Positions 35,440-44,613 of a DNA stretch of 64,000 bases are shown in pieces; the stretch's first letter is position 1; each line of letters opens with the position of its first letter. The notes under the pieces are model-generated. The model was not told where the DNA came from and searched no databases. It saw only the letters and a list, made by a program, of their open reading frames with translations. The position numbers were made by a program, and so were the translations under genes. Source of the DNA: Pirellulaceae bacterium. GTDB taxonomy: Bacteria; Planctomycetota; Planctomycetia; Pirellulales; Pirellulaceae. The stretch lies in contig JAGYIQ010000004.1 in the NCBI GenBank assembly GCA_018402565.1, forward strand, positions 124,001 through 188,000. The letters run 5' to 3'.

Positions 35440-38400
35440 ACTGCTTCGCCTTCCGTCGCAGGCGTTTGTCCAGATCGCGAAGGTAGACGTCCACCGTCTC
35501 GTCCAGATTACTGAAAAAATACCCCAACACTCGGGCCACCACACTTCCGTCGGTTTCGGTGTGAGTCAACTCCAACCGAGTCTCACGCGGTGACTGGGGT
35601 TCGACCCGCCAGGTGCGTCGGCCGATTCGTTTGAATCTGCCATGAAACTCCACCTCGTAAAACTGGCTCGCCACCTTCTGCATTATTTTTAGCCGCTGTG
35701 TCTGACCGTGAACCGAGACTTCCTCCCACGCTTCTTGCTCCTCGGTGGTGCTAAGCACCTTAACGGACTCCGCCGCGGAATTCCAAGCTTGGTCGTCGAA
35801 CGTGGTAATCACCCGGAAGACGCGCTGCGTTGAACCCGGCAGCATGACACTCCGAGTAACCACCCGAGTCCGCGGACGCAGGTATTGCAGTACCACAAGC
35901 GACAAGAAGCCGAGCGTCAAACTGACCAGTACAAAAGTTAGTGGATACCCGATCTGCCGTATCAACCCGACTGGCTCGCCGGTCGCCTCGCGAGATCTCC
36001 CCTCGTCGCTGGAGCCACCGGCCATGGACCCGAAGGGATCCTTGATAAAATTCAGCAATCCCACACCAGCACTTGGATCAGGTGCAATCCTCACGCGATA
36101 CACCTGTCCGACCTCAGAATCTCCACGAAAACTCCAGTGGACAATCCCATGCAGCGAACTGGCCCCCGTCCCGCCAACTTGAAACTCCGGCGGAAGCCGT
36201 GTTTTCACCAGCCGCTCGACTCTGTTCGTTTTCACATTGTAACGATACCAAGTCCACCCCGGAAAAATCAACCAATCCCCCTCAACAATCATCGTTCCCG
36301 CCCGATTTCCTGCCGCAGCATTACCTTGTTCTACCTCCTTAACATGGTCCACACCGATGACTCGCTTGGTTGGAATCGAGTTGCCACGGTCACTCAATTC
36401 CCACTCATACACGAAACTGGCCTTGCTCTGAAAGAGTTTTTTGTTGGCAATCACAGACTCGAACTGATAATGGGCGTCCTTCAACGGCATCACGGAGACA
36501 TGCCAACGATTCAGATCAATTCTTATCGGAGTCATCCGATCCCTGCCGACCAGCACACATTCCCCTCGGCCGTCGCTCCCTTTTGTCAACCAACTTGCTT
36601 CGAAACGCGTGTTGACTGACTTCGATGCTCGTTCGACCTCCTCCGGTACCTCCGACGCCAAGTACTCTCGAGCCTCATGGAAGACCCGAAAACCAATTTT
36701 AGGCCCCTGACGCTCCATCAACCCACACCAAGTACCGCCGTCAAACCAGCCGACAATCACGACCTTCCCTTTACCCACTCCGATGCCCCTAAAATCAATC
36801 CATGGAGGTAACTCGAGGGCTTCGTCACGAAACACCGGCACACCGTTGCGATCGTTGGCAGACACCTTGACCGTGCTCGACTCCCCACGCTCCAACAGCC
36901 ACACCAAGTCATCATCAATGAACGTATACCCCTTCTCTGGACTGATCGGGTGGAACGTACCAGTAGCGTTCAACCGATAGACTCGGTCATTATCACTCAC
37001 CAAGTCATGCCCTGGCCCATCCGCTTGCCACTTGGTTGAATCGTAATCCAGTTTGGGGACGAGCAGCGGCAGGGGATCGAACTTCAATCGTCCCAGCTCA
37101 GGTTCCGTTTCCGGGATCGGTGTGCCGGCGAACTTTGGGGCAGTCGTTCCAACGTCACCTCGACGCACACCTTTGTACTGCCGATCGAGTTCACGGCGAT
37201 AGCGAACCACCCGATCCAGCACAAAATCCAAATGGTCTTGGTTGGGTGGTACCAACCCCCGCGTTTCTGCTCCAGTCGACTGCCGAGCCTCCTGCTGCAA
37301 GGTCTCCAATTGCCTTTCCAAACTCGCAATGGACTCGTGATCTCTGGCCTGCTTGGAGTTGAAGCGATCATGCAGGCCCATCGGTATGGCGTGAAAGTGG
37401 TTGAAGATTGCCAAACGCATGTACAACCGCACGTGCCGATGGCTGGCGTTCTCATACCGTGCGTAGAAATCCCGCAGATCCTCGGCCCACATGCCGACCT
37501 CGATGCGTCTGCCCCTCATCGTGTCATAATCAAACGTGGCCAGATGCTGCCGAGGGAAGCTGGAGAAATCAAACAACCACATTCCCCGTTCGATCGTCGG
37601 GAAGTCTGGCGGAATCACATCCGTGATCAGGCGAATCGCTGCGATGCGACTGTCTTCTGAGCCGAAGTTGAACCACAGGTTCAAGCTGGCCACCGACAGT
37701 ACGGCTCGAGACCAAGCCACTCGCCGTTGCAATTCTTCCGCCGTGGTCGCCGTTGGATTCGGGTTCAACCTTAGAATCGCCGGTGAAATCTGTCGTACAA
37801 ATTGCAAGTCGGCCTCTAACGACCCCAGCGAGCGGACTAGCTCTACCGGCTTGAGATTGTATTTGGGCGACAATCGCCATTCTGCCACTTTGTAATCGGG
37901 GTCAAATGCCAATTCGGGAAAGCGGTTCAAAGCGTCGTCGTAAGAGATTTGGCGATTCCACACCAAGTATTCAAAATGCTCGCGCTGAAAGCTCCGAGCT
38001 TGAATCTCCATCGTTGTGAACGGGAGGACCTCGACCTGGAGCTTCTTATCACGCGTCTTGGTGACCTGGCCGTAATCATTGATCAACCGCAAACGCTCCG
38101 CTGCATCCGTCGGGTCCATCTGCAAGATCACTTCTCGGACTTGGGCGGTGGATTGGACCGCCCCCAATCGAAACAGCGTCTGGGCTCGATCTCGCAAAAA
38201 CGCCAACTGCTCCGGTCGGCTCATGCCACCCTCGCGGGCTTGAGCTTGCAGCAATTTTTCCACGATCCGCGATCGCAGCCAACCTTCCAACGCGACCAAC
38301 CCCAGCGTCGCGTGCTCCTCGCTGGACGGTCCAACCGATTGCGACCGCAACGTCACGTCGACTTGCGGTGGCCCGTGCTCTGCCTCAGAGATCACTCGAT

Positions 38401-39169
38401 AGTCGACGGCAAACAACCAGGGTACGATCCGCTCGCCCGCGGCATCGGTGACGTCCATTTCCCGATTCATGGCTCGAGTTTCCTGCCACTCGATCAAAGC
38501 GGTTCCGGGAATCGCCAAAATCTGTTCACTGAGATAATCATGAGCCACTCGCCCAATGTCCAAGTAGTCAAATCCAAGATTTTGGCATCCAAACGGGGCC
38601 AAACCAATCACTCGGTCAATCCGGGGAAACGTGTTGGCTGACTTGAGCCAGGTCGTGACATTGGCGGCACAGGCACTGAGATCCGTGAAGTCAAAATTGG
38701 CCGTCGCAATCCGAGCCACGAGGTCAGCGTCACAAACGAATACCCGTAGCTGCGGCGGAGCTTCGTCCCCTCGATTTGGGTCCCGCCGGTACTGACAGAC
38801 AATCAGGCGTTGGGCTCCGACTCGGCGACCCATCTCCATCGCCGTTTCCACAGAGCCCAGCTCCAACGATCGCTGCAACTCCAGTTCCAACTCAGCCAGC
38901 TGTGCTCGCTCCACCAGCTGGAATTCGGCTCCGGCCAACTGGACCGCCAGCAGATCGGTGAATCCGCTCTCGACCGCCAGTGCATCGCCTAGAACCGCCC
39001 AAACTCGAGTTTTGTCTGCCTGCCACCCTTCACCGCTGGACTCGCCCCCGGCGGCCCATCCGATAGTCGTCATTCGGTTTCCGCCCGCGACCAGCATGAC
39101 CAGTCCGGCCAGACAAACGAGGACTCTCCCCACCAGGGACAGCAACATCAGCGGCGACCGGCGAATCAT
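35432..39169 (-). CDS. very large secreted/membrane protein with FlgO/CsgG-like N-terminus and C-terminal SRPBCC domain
   Basis: The protein has 1245 residues from the ATG at 39169, chosen because GGAGGA stands eight bases upstream; a TTG lies at 39202. The signal peptide is MIRRSPLMLLSLVGRVLVCLAGLVMLVAGG. The N-terminal part (about 45-190) resembles curli/FlgO-like proteins in the pattern VESGFTDLLAVQLAG...LVERAQLAEL...RVGAQRLIVCQY. The middle (about 400-1050) is not recognised and has propeller-like stretches. One TM helix (FVLVSLTLGFLSLVVLQYL, about 1090-1110) is followed by a START/SRPBCC-like domain (SVMLPGSTQRVFRVITTFDDQAW, LELTHTETDGSV). The SRPBCC part would face the cytosol if the signal is cleaved and the helix spans. 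No function can be assigned. Confidence 0.72.
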   Translation of the reverse strand: MIRRSPLMLLSLVGRVLVCLAGLVMLVAGGNRMTTIGWAAGGESSGEGWQADKTRVWAVLGDALAVESGFTDLLAVQLAGAEFQLVERAQLAELELELQRSLELGSVETAMEMGRRVGAQRLIVCQYRRDPNRGDEAPPQLRVFVCDADLVARIATANFDFTDLSACAANVTTWLKSANTFPRIDRVIGLAPFGCQNLGFDYLDIGRVAHDYLSEQILAIPGTALIEWQETRAMNREMDVTDAAGERIVPWLFAVDYRVISEAEHGPPQVDVTLRSQSVGPSSEEHATLGLVALEGWLRSRIVEKLLQAQAREGGMSRPEQLAFLRDRAQTLFRLGAVQSTAQVREVILQMDPTDAAERLRLINDYGQVTKTRDKKLQVEVLPFTTMEIQARSFQREHFEYLVWNRQISYDDALNRFPELAFDPDYKVAEWRLSPKYNLKPVELVRSLGSLEADLQFVRQISPAILRLNPNPTATTAEELQRRVAWSRAVLSVASLNLWFNFGSEDSRIAAIRLITDVIPPDFPTIERGMWLFDFSSFPRQHLATFDYDTMRGRRIEVGMWAEDLRDFYARYENASHRHVRLYMRLAIFNHFHAIPMGLHDRFNSKQARDHESIASLERQLETLQQEARQSTGAETRGLVPPNQDHLDFVLDRVVRYRRELDRQYKGVRRGDVGTTAPKFAGTPIPETEPELGRLKFDPLPLLVPKLDYDSTKWQADGPGHDLVSDNDRVYRLNATGTFHPISPEKGYTFIDDDLVWLLERGESSTVKVSANDRNGVPVFRDEALELPPWIDFRGIGVGKGKVVIVGWFDGGTWCGLMERQGPKIGFRVFHEAREYLASEVPEEVERASKSVNTRFEASWLTKGSDGRGECVLVGRDRMTPIRIDLNRWHVSVMPLKDAHYQFESVIANKKLFQSKASFVYEWELSDRGNSIPTKRVIGVDHVKEVEQGNAAAGNRAGTMIVEGDWLIFPGWTWYRYNVKTNRVERLVKTRLPPEFQVGGTGASSLHGIVHWSFRGDSEVGQVYRVRIAPDPSAGVGLLNFIKDPFGSMAGGSSDEGRSREATGEPVGLIRQIGYPLTFVLVSLTLGFLSLVVLQYLRPRTRVVTRSVMLPGSTQRVFRVITTFDDQAWNSAAESVKVLSTTEEQEAWEEVSVHGQTQRLKIMQKVASQFYEVEFHGRFKRIGRRTWRVEPQSPRETRLELTHTETDGSVVARVLGYFFSNLDETVDVYLRDLDKRLRRKAKQSS

Positions 39170-39494
39170 GCGATAAAATCCTCCAGCAAAAAAGAACCTC
39201 AAACGGCTGCTAAATCCAGCCTACCCAACCCGGCAACTTCGGTCCAGCGACCTCCGGACCATCCTCCGAGCCCAACAGAGCGTTTCAGACTCGGAGGGAA
39301 GTGAAGTCCCCCCCGGGGCCAAGCTCCAGCATCCAAACCGCTGGATCTTTAAGTCTTGGTACCCAGAAACCAAAAAATTCTGAGGAGAATATTCCTCAGA
39401 TTCTCCGCCCCAGTCGGTTAAACTTCCGAGAACCCCGCGAGACTCTGCGTATTGACCGGACGACGACCCTCAGCTCGCAATAATAACCAACGCC

Positions 39495-40070
39495 ATGCTC
39501 GACACCGATGAACACCTGATCGCTCGCTGGAGGACGCTGGCTGACCAGGCCGCTTTGGCTCGGCTGGCAACCCGCTACCTCCCCCAGTTTTACCGCACGG
39601 CTCGCGCCATGATGTTGTCGCACAATCAATCTGAGGACATCGCCCAAGAGGTGATGCTGAAGGTTATTCGGGGGCTACCAGCCTTTGCGGGCACCAGCGG
39701 CTTCCGGGTCTGGAGCTACACGATTTTGCTCAATACGATCCGCAGCGAGTTTCGCCGTGGCAAACGACGCAACCACGTGAGTCTCGATGCGGAAGGGGAT
39801 TGGGGGCACCCGATCGACTCGCGATTGCCGGATCCCGCCGATCAGTCGCAAAAAACTGAGATTCAGGCGGCGTTTCACGCGGCCTTGGAAAAGCTGACCG
39901 ATCTACAACGGACGGCGCTGATCCTCATGCATATCGATGGCCTGACGGCGGGCGAGATAGCCCTCCTGCAGGAGTGCTCGGCAGAGGCTGTCTACCAACG
40001 CATAGCAGAGGCCAAACGCAAGCTAAAGTCCGATCCCAACTTGCGTTCTCTCTGGGTGGAACTCCCCTAA
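39495..40070 (+). CDS. ECF-type RNA polymerase sigma factor
   Basis: The protein has 191 residues. Region 2 (ARLATRYLPQFYRTARAMMLSHNQSEDIAQEVMLKVIRGL) recognises the -10 element. Region 4 (AALEKLTDLQRTALILMHIDGLTAGEIALLQECSAEAVYQRIAEAKRKLK) has the helix-turn-helix for the -35 element. It is followed after 14 bp by a one-helix membrane protein that is probably its anti-sigma factor, then a CsgG-like protein. The 325-bp gap 39170-39494 upstream lies between divergent genes, holds no supported gene and must contain both promoters. The inducing signal is unknown. Confidence 0.93.
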   Translation: MLDTDEHLIARWRTLADQAALARLATRYLPQFYRTARAMMLSHNQSEDIAQEVMLKVIRGLPAFAGTSGFRVWSYTILLNTIRSEFRRGKRRNHVSLDAEGDWGHPIDSRLPDPADQSQKTEIQAAFHAALEKLTDLQRTALILMHIDGLTAGEIALLQECSAEAVYQRIAEAKRKLKSDPNLRSLWVELP

Positions 40071-40084
40071 CTTGGCAAGCGACG

Positions 40085-40987
40085 ATGAACAACACAAATT
40101 CAAATTCAAACTCGGACTCAAACTCGCCGACTCCCCCACCCGATCCGCTCGACGGCTTGTTGGCGGACTGGAACGCACGAGTCGATTGCCCTCCCGACCA
40201 AGTCGCGCGGATGTGGGCGCGCGTTTCCGCAGCACTGCAGGCAGACCCCCACGAGGTTCGAGCCACCGAACTGCTGGGCCAAGTGAACGGCTTCACGGAA
40301 CATCCGTTGGCGGTGAACGAGGAGCCCCAGTCGGTCGACCCATCGCCGCGGCGATTGTGGCGTGGCCCCCTGCTGAGCGGCCTCCTAGCGGTGGTTGCCG
40401 CGGGCATCGCATTGGCTATCGGCCCGCTGTTCTTTAACGGCTCGGTTGTACCCAAGGCGGACGGACTGGCTGGTACGGTAACGGCCGAGGATCCCTTGCA
40501 GCAGTTTGCGTTTTCGGACGACGAATTGCATCACACACAAATCTTGGCTACTGAAATCCAACGTCTCTATTCCAAGCCCGTGGTGGCGAGGAAAACGGAA
40601 GCTGGCTGGGACATTGACGAGATCCAAACGACGGAGCTTGAAGTGACGGGCGAACGCCCGACCTTGGTCATCCGGTGCTTGGTTATGGAAGCGGCTGCCG
40701 CGGTGGATGGAGTGGCCCAACCTTGGCAAGTGGTGGCCCAAGAAGAGTTGATTACGAATGTCGAGTACCAACACTTTGCGGCCAAGGATCAACCGGGTGA
40801 CGTCGAGGCCTGGGTGCACTTGCTGCCGGACAACCGCTTATGGGCGGAGTGTCATGATGATGTGCGAGAAACCGCATTTGTGCTACAGCCGAACCAACCC
40901 AGCGTCTTATGGGAAGTGAAGTCCAACGGGTCCAGCAGTCGACGATTTGTCGTCGTCTTCGAATGCTTGGATCCCAACGATGCCTGA
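40085..40987 (+). CDS. one-helix membrane protein, probable anti-sigma factor of the preceding ECF sigma
   Basis: The protein has 300 residues. A low-complexity Asn/Ser N-terminus is followed by a helical cytosolic segment (PLDGLLADWNARVDCPPDQVARMWARVSAAL) of the size of a sigma-binding helix bundle. A TM helix (LLSGLLAVVAAGIALAIGPLFF, about 100-121) and a periplasmic domain of about 175 residues follow. No zinc HxxxCxxC motif is visible, so it is not a standard ZAS domain. It begins 14 bp after the sigma stop. The role is inferred from gene order and topology; the family is not recognised. Confidence 0.65.
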   Translation: MNNTNSNSNSDSNSPTPPPDPLDGLLADWNARVDCPPDQVARMWARVSAALQADPHEVRATELLGQVNGFTEHPLAVNEEPQSVDPSPRRLWRGPLLSGLLAVVAAGIALAIGPLFFNGSVVPKADGLAGTVTAEDPLQQFAFSDDELHHTQILATEIQRLYSKPVVARKTEAGWDIDEIQTTELEVTGERPTLVIRCLVMEAAAAVDGVAQPWQVVAQEELITNVEYQHFAAKDQPGDVEAWVHLLPDNRLWAECHDDVRETAFVLQPNQPSVLWEVKSNGSSSRRFVVVFECLDPNDA

Positions 40988-41093
40988 GCCCCCGAGGCAT
41001 GCGTTTGGGCGGATGGAGCGATCAGCGCCGCACACGACGAAATTCGTGACCGCCGCGAAACGGTCCAACGGATGGCACAACAGGGATACACCA

Positions 41094-42284
41094 ATGAACG
41101 TTAAGCGACAGAACCCACGGCAAATGAAAGGTGCAACGTACATGGCTACCAAAAACTATCTGCAGTTGATCGTCGGAGTGGCGATCTTGTGTGGCTGGGA
41201 GGGTGCGATTCGGGCCCAATCGGCTCCACCGCAGAACCCCTTTCCTATCTCCGCGGCCATCTTACCTTTCCAGGGACGATCGCCCATCTCCGGGACCTCG
41301 AACGAAAGTGGCACCGAGACGCGGACTCGAACGGAACAACTGTCGCGCACCGGCGCTCAGGAGACCGAGGATGCGAGGAAAGGATTTTTTGCTGATCGCG
41401 AGACTCGCTTGCGAGACCTGGCGAACGAAACGCGGACCACCACGGAGACAACCAGCCGGACGAACGACTCCAGTCGAGAAAAGGATATTGCCACGGCCGT
41501 TGTTGATCTACTGACCATCAAGCTGCTCATGTCAGACTACGTGATGCTGGTCGAGCGAGCGGAAATCGATCGTATTTTCGATGAACTAAAGCTGAGTCGA
41601 TCCGGCTTGGTGAACGCAGCCGAAGCGAATCAACTCGGTCGATTCTCGGGAGCCCGCTTGCTGGTGACCGGATCGGTGGTACGCATCGACAACGACCTGT
41701 ACTTGATCGCCAAGGTTATGGGTTCCGAAACCAGTCGCTTGGCGGGCGCTTCGGTCAAGGGACCGGCCAACGGGGATCTGGGCCAGTTGGTCGATAAGCT
41801 GGCCGCAGAACTGGAACTGGTCTTCAAAAATAAAGGGCTCTCTCTACTACCTCGCGTCGAGCAAGAGTCCGATTGGGTGTCCCGCATCCGCCAAGGATTC
41901 GCTGGTCAGGCACTGCCGACGGTGACCGTGCAGCTGCAGTCCAAGCGAGGCGATATCGATACCGCGGCCGTGACGGAACTGGAACGACTCCTGCGGGCAC
42001 TCGGCTTTGAGGTACTCGCAGGGGATCACCCCAATGCCGGCCGAGCGGAACTGGCGGTGGTTGGTGAGGCCCAATCCGAATTCGCCTATCGCCGCGACGA
42101 CTGGGTCGCCACCCGTTGCCGTATCGACTTGCAGATCCGCTCACAGAACACTGGCACCGTCTTGGCGTCGGACTCGGAGGCTTGCACCGTCTTCGACATC
42201 GGCGAAACACTCAGTGGCAAACAAGGCCTGCAAGACGCTATGCGGCGGCTGGCCGAGCGAGTCGCGGCGAAAATGACCCAGTAA
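41094..42284 (+). CDS. secreted CsgG/FlgO-like protein
   Basis: The protein has 396 residues from the ATG at 41094 (AGGGA upstream); an ATG at 41142 would give a shorter signal. The signal peptide ends in CGWEGAIRAQ. After a Thr/Arg/Glu-rich low-complexity stretch (about 65-130), the domain AVVDLLTIKLLMSDYVMLVERAEIDRIFDELKLSRSGLVNAAEANQLGRFSGARLLVTGSVV is the CsgG/FlgO/LpoB-type core, which builds pores or partners at the outer membrane. No lipobox Cys is seen, unlike CsgG. It is third in the ECF sigma gene set and shares this domain type with the large minus-strand neighbour at 35432, which suggests related envelope roles. Confidence 0.78.
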   Translation: MNVKRQNPRQMKGATYMATKNYLQLIVGVAILCGWEGAIRAQSAPPQNPFPISAAILPFQGRSPISGTSNESGTETRTRTEQLSRTGAQETEDARKGFFADRETRLRDLANETRTTTETTSRTNDSSREKDIATAVVDLLTIKLLMSDYVMLVERAEIDRIFDELKLSRSGLVNAAEANQLGRFSGARLLVTGSVVRIDNDLYLIAKVMGSETSRLAGASVKGPANGDLGQLVDKLAAELELVFKNKGLSLLPRVEQESDWVSRIRQGFAGQALPTVTVQLQSKRGDIDTAAVTELERLLRALGFEVLAGDHPNAGRAELAVVGEAQSEFAYRRDDWVATRCRIDLQIRSQNTGTVLASDSEACTVFDIGETLSGKQGLQDAMRRLAERVAAKMTQ

Positions 42285-42322
42285 CCCCCGCGGCTGGAGC
42301 CAATTTTCGTCCGCCAAGTCTG

Positions 42323-44125
42323 TTAGCGAACCACTAGTTCCGTCGAGTGTTCCTGGACTTGTCGCGGCGAGCAGATCTCCTCGTCGCAAACCTGATAGAT
42401 CAGCTTGACCGAGAGCGTGTGTGCACCCGGTGATGCGGACGGGGGTGATGCGGACGGAGACACACGCAACCGCTGCCGAAAGACCACTTGGTTCCTGTAA
42501 ACCGACGCGCCACCACTTGCCGGATCGGCCACCGCATCGTCGGCGATCCAATCGCCCGCCAATTCCACTCCGGCCGGTAGTTCCACTTCCAATTGTGTGG
42601 GTACGGCCACACCGCGGTGCGGTTGGCGACCGTAGATGTGCCAACCCCGAGCCACGTTCACTTGGACGACCAAGGAACACGTCTCTCCAGGCGATACCTG
42701 TGACGGCAACAGGCTGACCTGGACCGAAACCGGCTCTTGTTCGCTGGGTTCCCCAGGCGATAGAGCTGCGGACTTGCTCGCTCGGTCCTGCATCCGCAGC
42801 CCCTCGGTTGGGACCTGCTTCCGTTTGGCCAAGCGATCGATGTACCAACGAAATCCACCCGAATCCGAAAAAAACAGATAATCGCGATTCTCGCCGAGCC
42901 ACTGTCGCCACTCGGCAACCCACTGGTCGCTCGCTACCGTCACCTCGACCGCTGGGCCATCCGGAGCATAGCGTTTTAACAACGCCTTCGCCGTCGCATG
43001 ATCGGCACCGGACTGCTCCAACATCGACAACACCGACTCGAAGAACTCGATCTTTGCCGGCATCACCCCCAAGCGTTCCGCGTCCCGGTCGATGATTAAC
43101 TTCCCCGCATCGTCAATCGTGATGAAGGGCTCGGCCTTGACAAACCAGGCGGCCAGGTCGGCGTGACTAAGGCCTTTTGTGTCAGCGTACAACGACGGTG
43201 CCAAATACGCACTCAAGTAGCGATCCAAATCGCGACTGGGATCGGCCGCCAAACGACCGATCAGTTCGCGACCCAGGATTCGCTTCTTCGAGTAAAACAC
43301 ACTTGGGGTGTAAACGTTTGGACGGTCTTCGACAAATTGGGCGATGTAACAAATCGAATTTACTAACAAAGCGCGGCCATTTGCATTCAGTTGCGCGGGC
43401 GATTCTTCGAATCCAAAATGCATCAAATGGCCCTGACGCCAGACCGCTCCTGCTGCCGGCGTCTTGGCATTGACACCTCCCAGGATCGGCTCCAACTCTG
43501 GGACTTGATTGTGTTCCGTGACATAGGTACACCATCCTGGAGAAGCATTCGGTTGCGGCTCATCGATCAACGGCAAGACTTCGATTTCGGAGTCCTTGAT
43601 GACCGAACTCCAAGCGACGGGGACGGGAATGCGCTGAGTGGCTTTCAAATCGAGTGGGATTGGGGAGTTCAAAACGGCGTGGTCGCGTAACACGTACGCG
43701 AATGGATCCAAGCAGGTTCACCCCGCACCACCAATGGTCTCCCACGGCCCAGCCAGGATTTGTCCGGCGGAACCCAACAACACCGTCGGCGTGGACCACT
43801 GGGCCCGATCTCCTAAGGGTGACGGATAGTTGCGAGCGGCATCCCACTGGGCGCTCGGGTCATGGATTTCCATTTGGCTCCAATCGAGCAAGACGACATC
43901 GTAAGCTGCGGCCATTTCGGGCTTGAACAGCTCCCGTTTCATCGCAGACGATTGCACAAAGTTGGCCGCCAAAAATTCAGTAAAGGCCGACTCGCGAGCG
44001 TCATCATTGCGAGCCAAGTACAGGACTCGCAGCGGTTGTTTGGTCGGCTCGTCCACCGCCCAGGCACTCGTCGGTAAGCTGGTCATCAACCAGCCGAAAA
44101 GAAATCCAAAGAAAAGAACTCGCAT
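42323..44125 (-). CDS. secreted ThuA-like/DsbD-alpha protein with in-frame UGA: candidate selenoprotein
   Basis: Two open stretches, 44125-43721 and 43717-42323, are in the same frame and separated only by TGA at 43718-43720, giving 600 residues if decoded. The ATG at 44125 has GGAGG upstream, and a signal peptide follows (LFFGFLFGWLMTSLPTSAWA). Residues 30-280 resemble a ThuA/class-I-amidotransferase-like fold (LRVLYLAR, VVLLDWSQ, WRQGHLMHFGFE). Position 136, the UGA, sits in WETIGGAG-(UGA)-TCLDPF, just two residues before a Cys. The C-terminus (about 480-600) is a DsbD-alpha-like domain (GWHIYGRQP, YQVCDEEIC). The UGA replaces a Cys codon by one base if homologs carry Cys here (my expectation). 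A hairpin of SECIS type follows. The alternative is a pseudogene by nonsense mutation. The downstream part alone starts only with TTG at 43711 and has no signal peptide. Confidence 0.7.
43684..43720 (-). promoter_or_regulatory. candidate bacterial SECIS element following in-frame UGA
   Basis: On the minus strand, UGA (43720-43718) is followed by 17 nt, then CGCGTA (43700-43695), loop CGTGT, and TACGCG (43689-43684). The stem has six pairs, or seven with the flanking T-A. The loop has G among its first two bases, and 23 nt separate UGA from the apical loop. These values fall within the published bacterial SECIS consensus (loop 3-14 nt, G in loop position 1 or 2, UGA-loop spacing about 16-37 nt). 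Confidence 0.5.
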
Positions 44126-44191
44126 CGCCTCGCCTCCCATGGATAGGATTCGTTGACTCAAGTGAATAGTAAACATAAGCGTTCACGCCCC

Positions 44192-44232
44192 GCCTCGTGT
44201 CGTGTCGTGTCGTGTCGCCTCGTGTCGTGTCG
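44192..44232. repeat. CGTGT pentamer tandem repeat
   Basis: About seven near-perfect copies of CGTGT, interrupted by GCCT, lie in the 488-bp gap 44126-44613. The gap separates divergent genes and must hold the promoters for both. No other gene is supported there. Confidence 0.75.
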
Positions 44233-44613
44233 TGAAACAAGTGACTCGTAAACATCGACAACTACATGCTTCCCGAGCCGTTCGTGCGGGCACTTGGCGG
44301 CTCGGCCTCGACGCATTTCTAATCGATCACAAACGCAGAAGCAACCACCGGGCCAGGCCAATAAAATGCGGGAAACGCTGTCACGCATGCTCAAAGCAGT
44401 AACAGCTGGACGCTTTTTACGCTAGAAGCTGTCACCAACGGGTATCGCAACGCGACATTTCACGGAACCGCCGATTGCGTTGCGGGATTTGGCGTGCAAA
44501 TCGACTGGGTATCGGTTACATTAGTCGTATCGTTGTGTGTCCGCTGCGGGACACTCCCTGATCATTTGCCCGCGCTTCAAGCGCGTGGGCTCCAACCGCT
44601 GAGCGATAGACAG

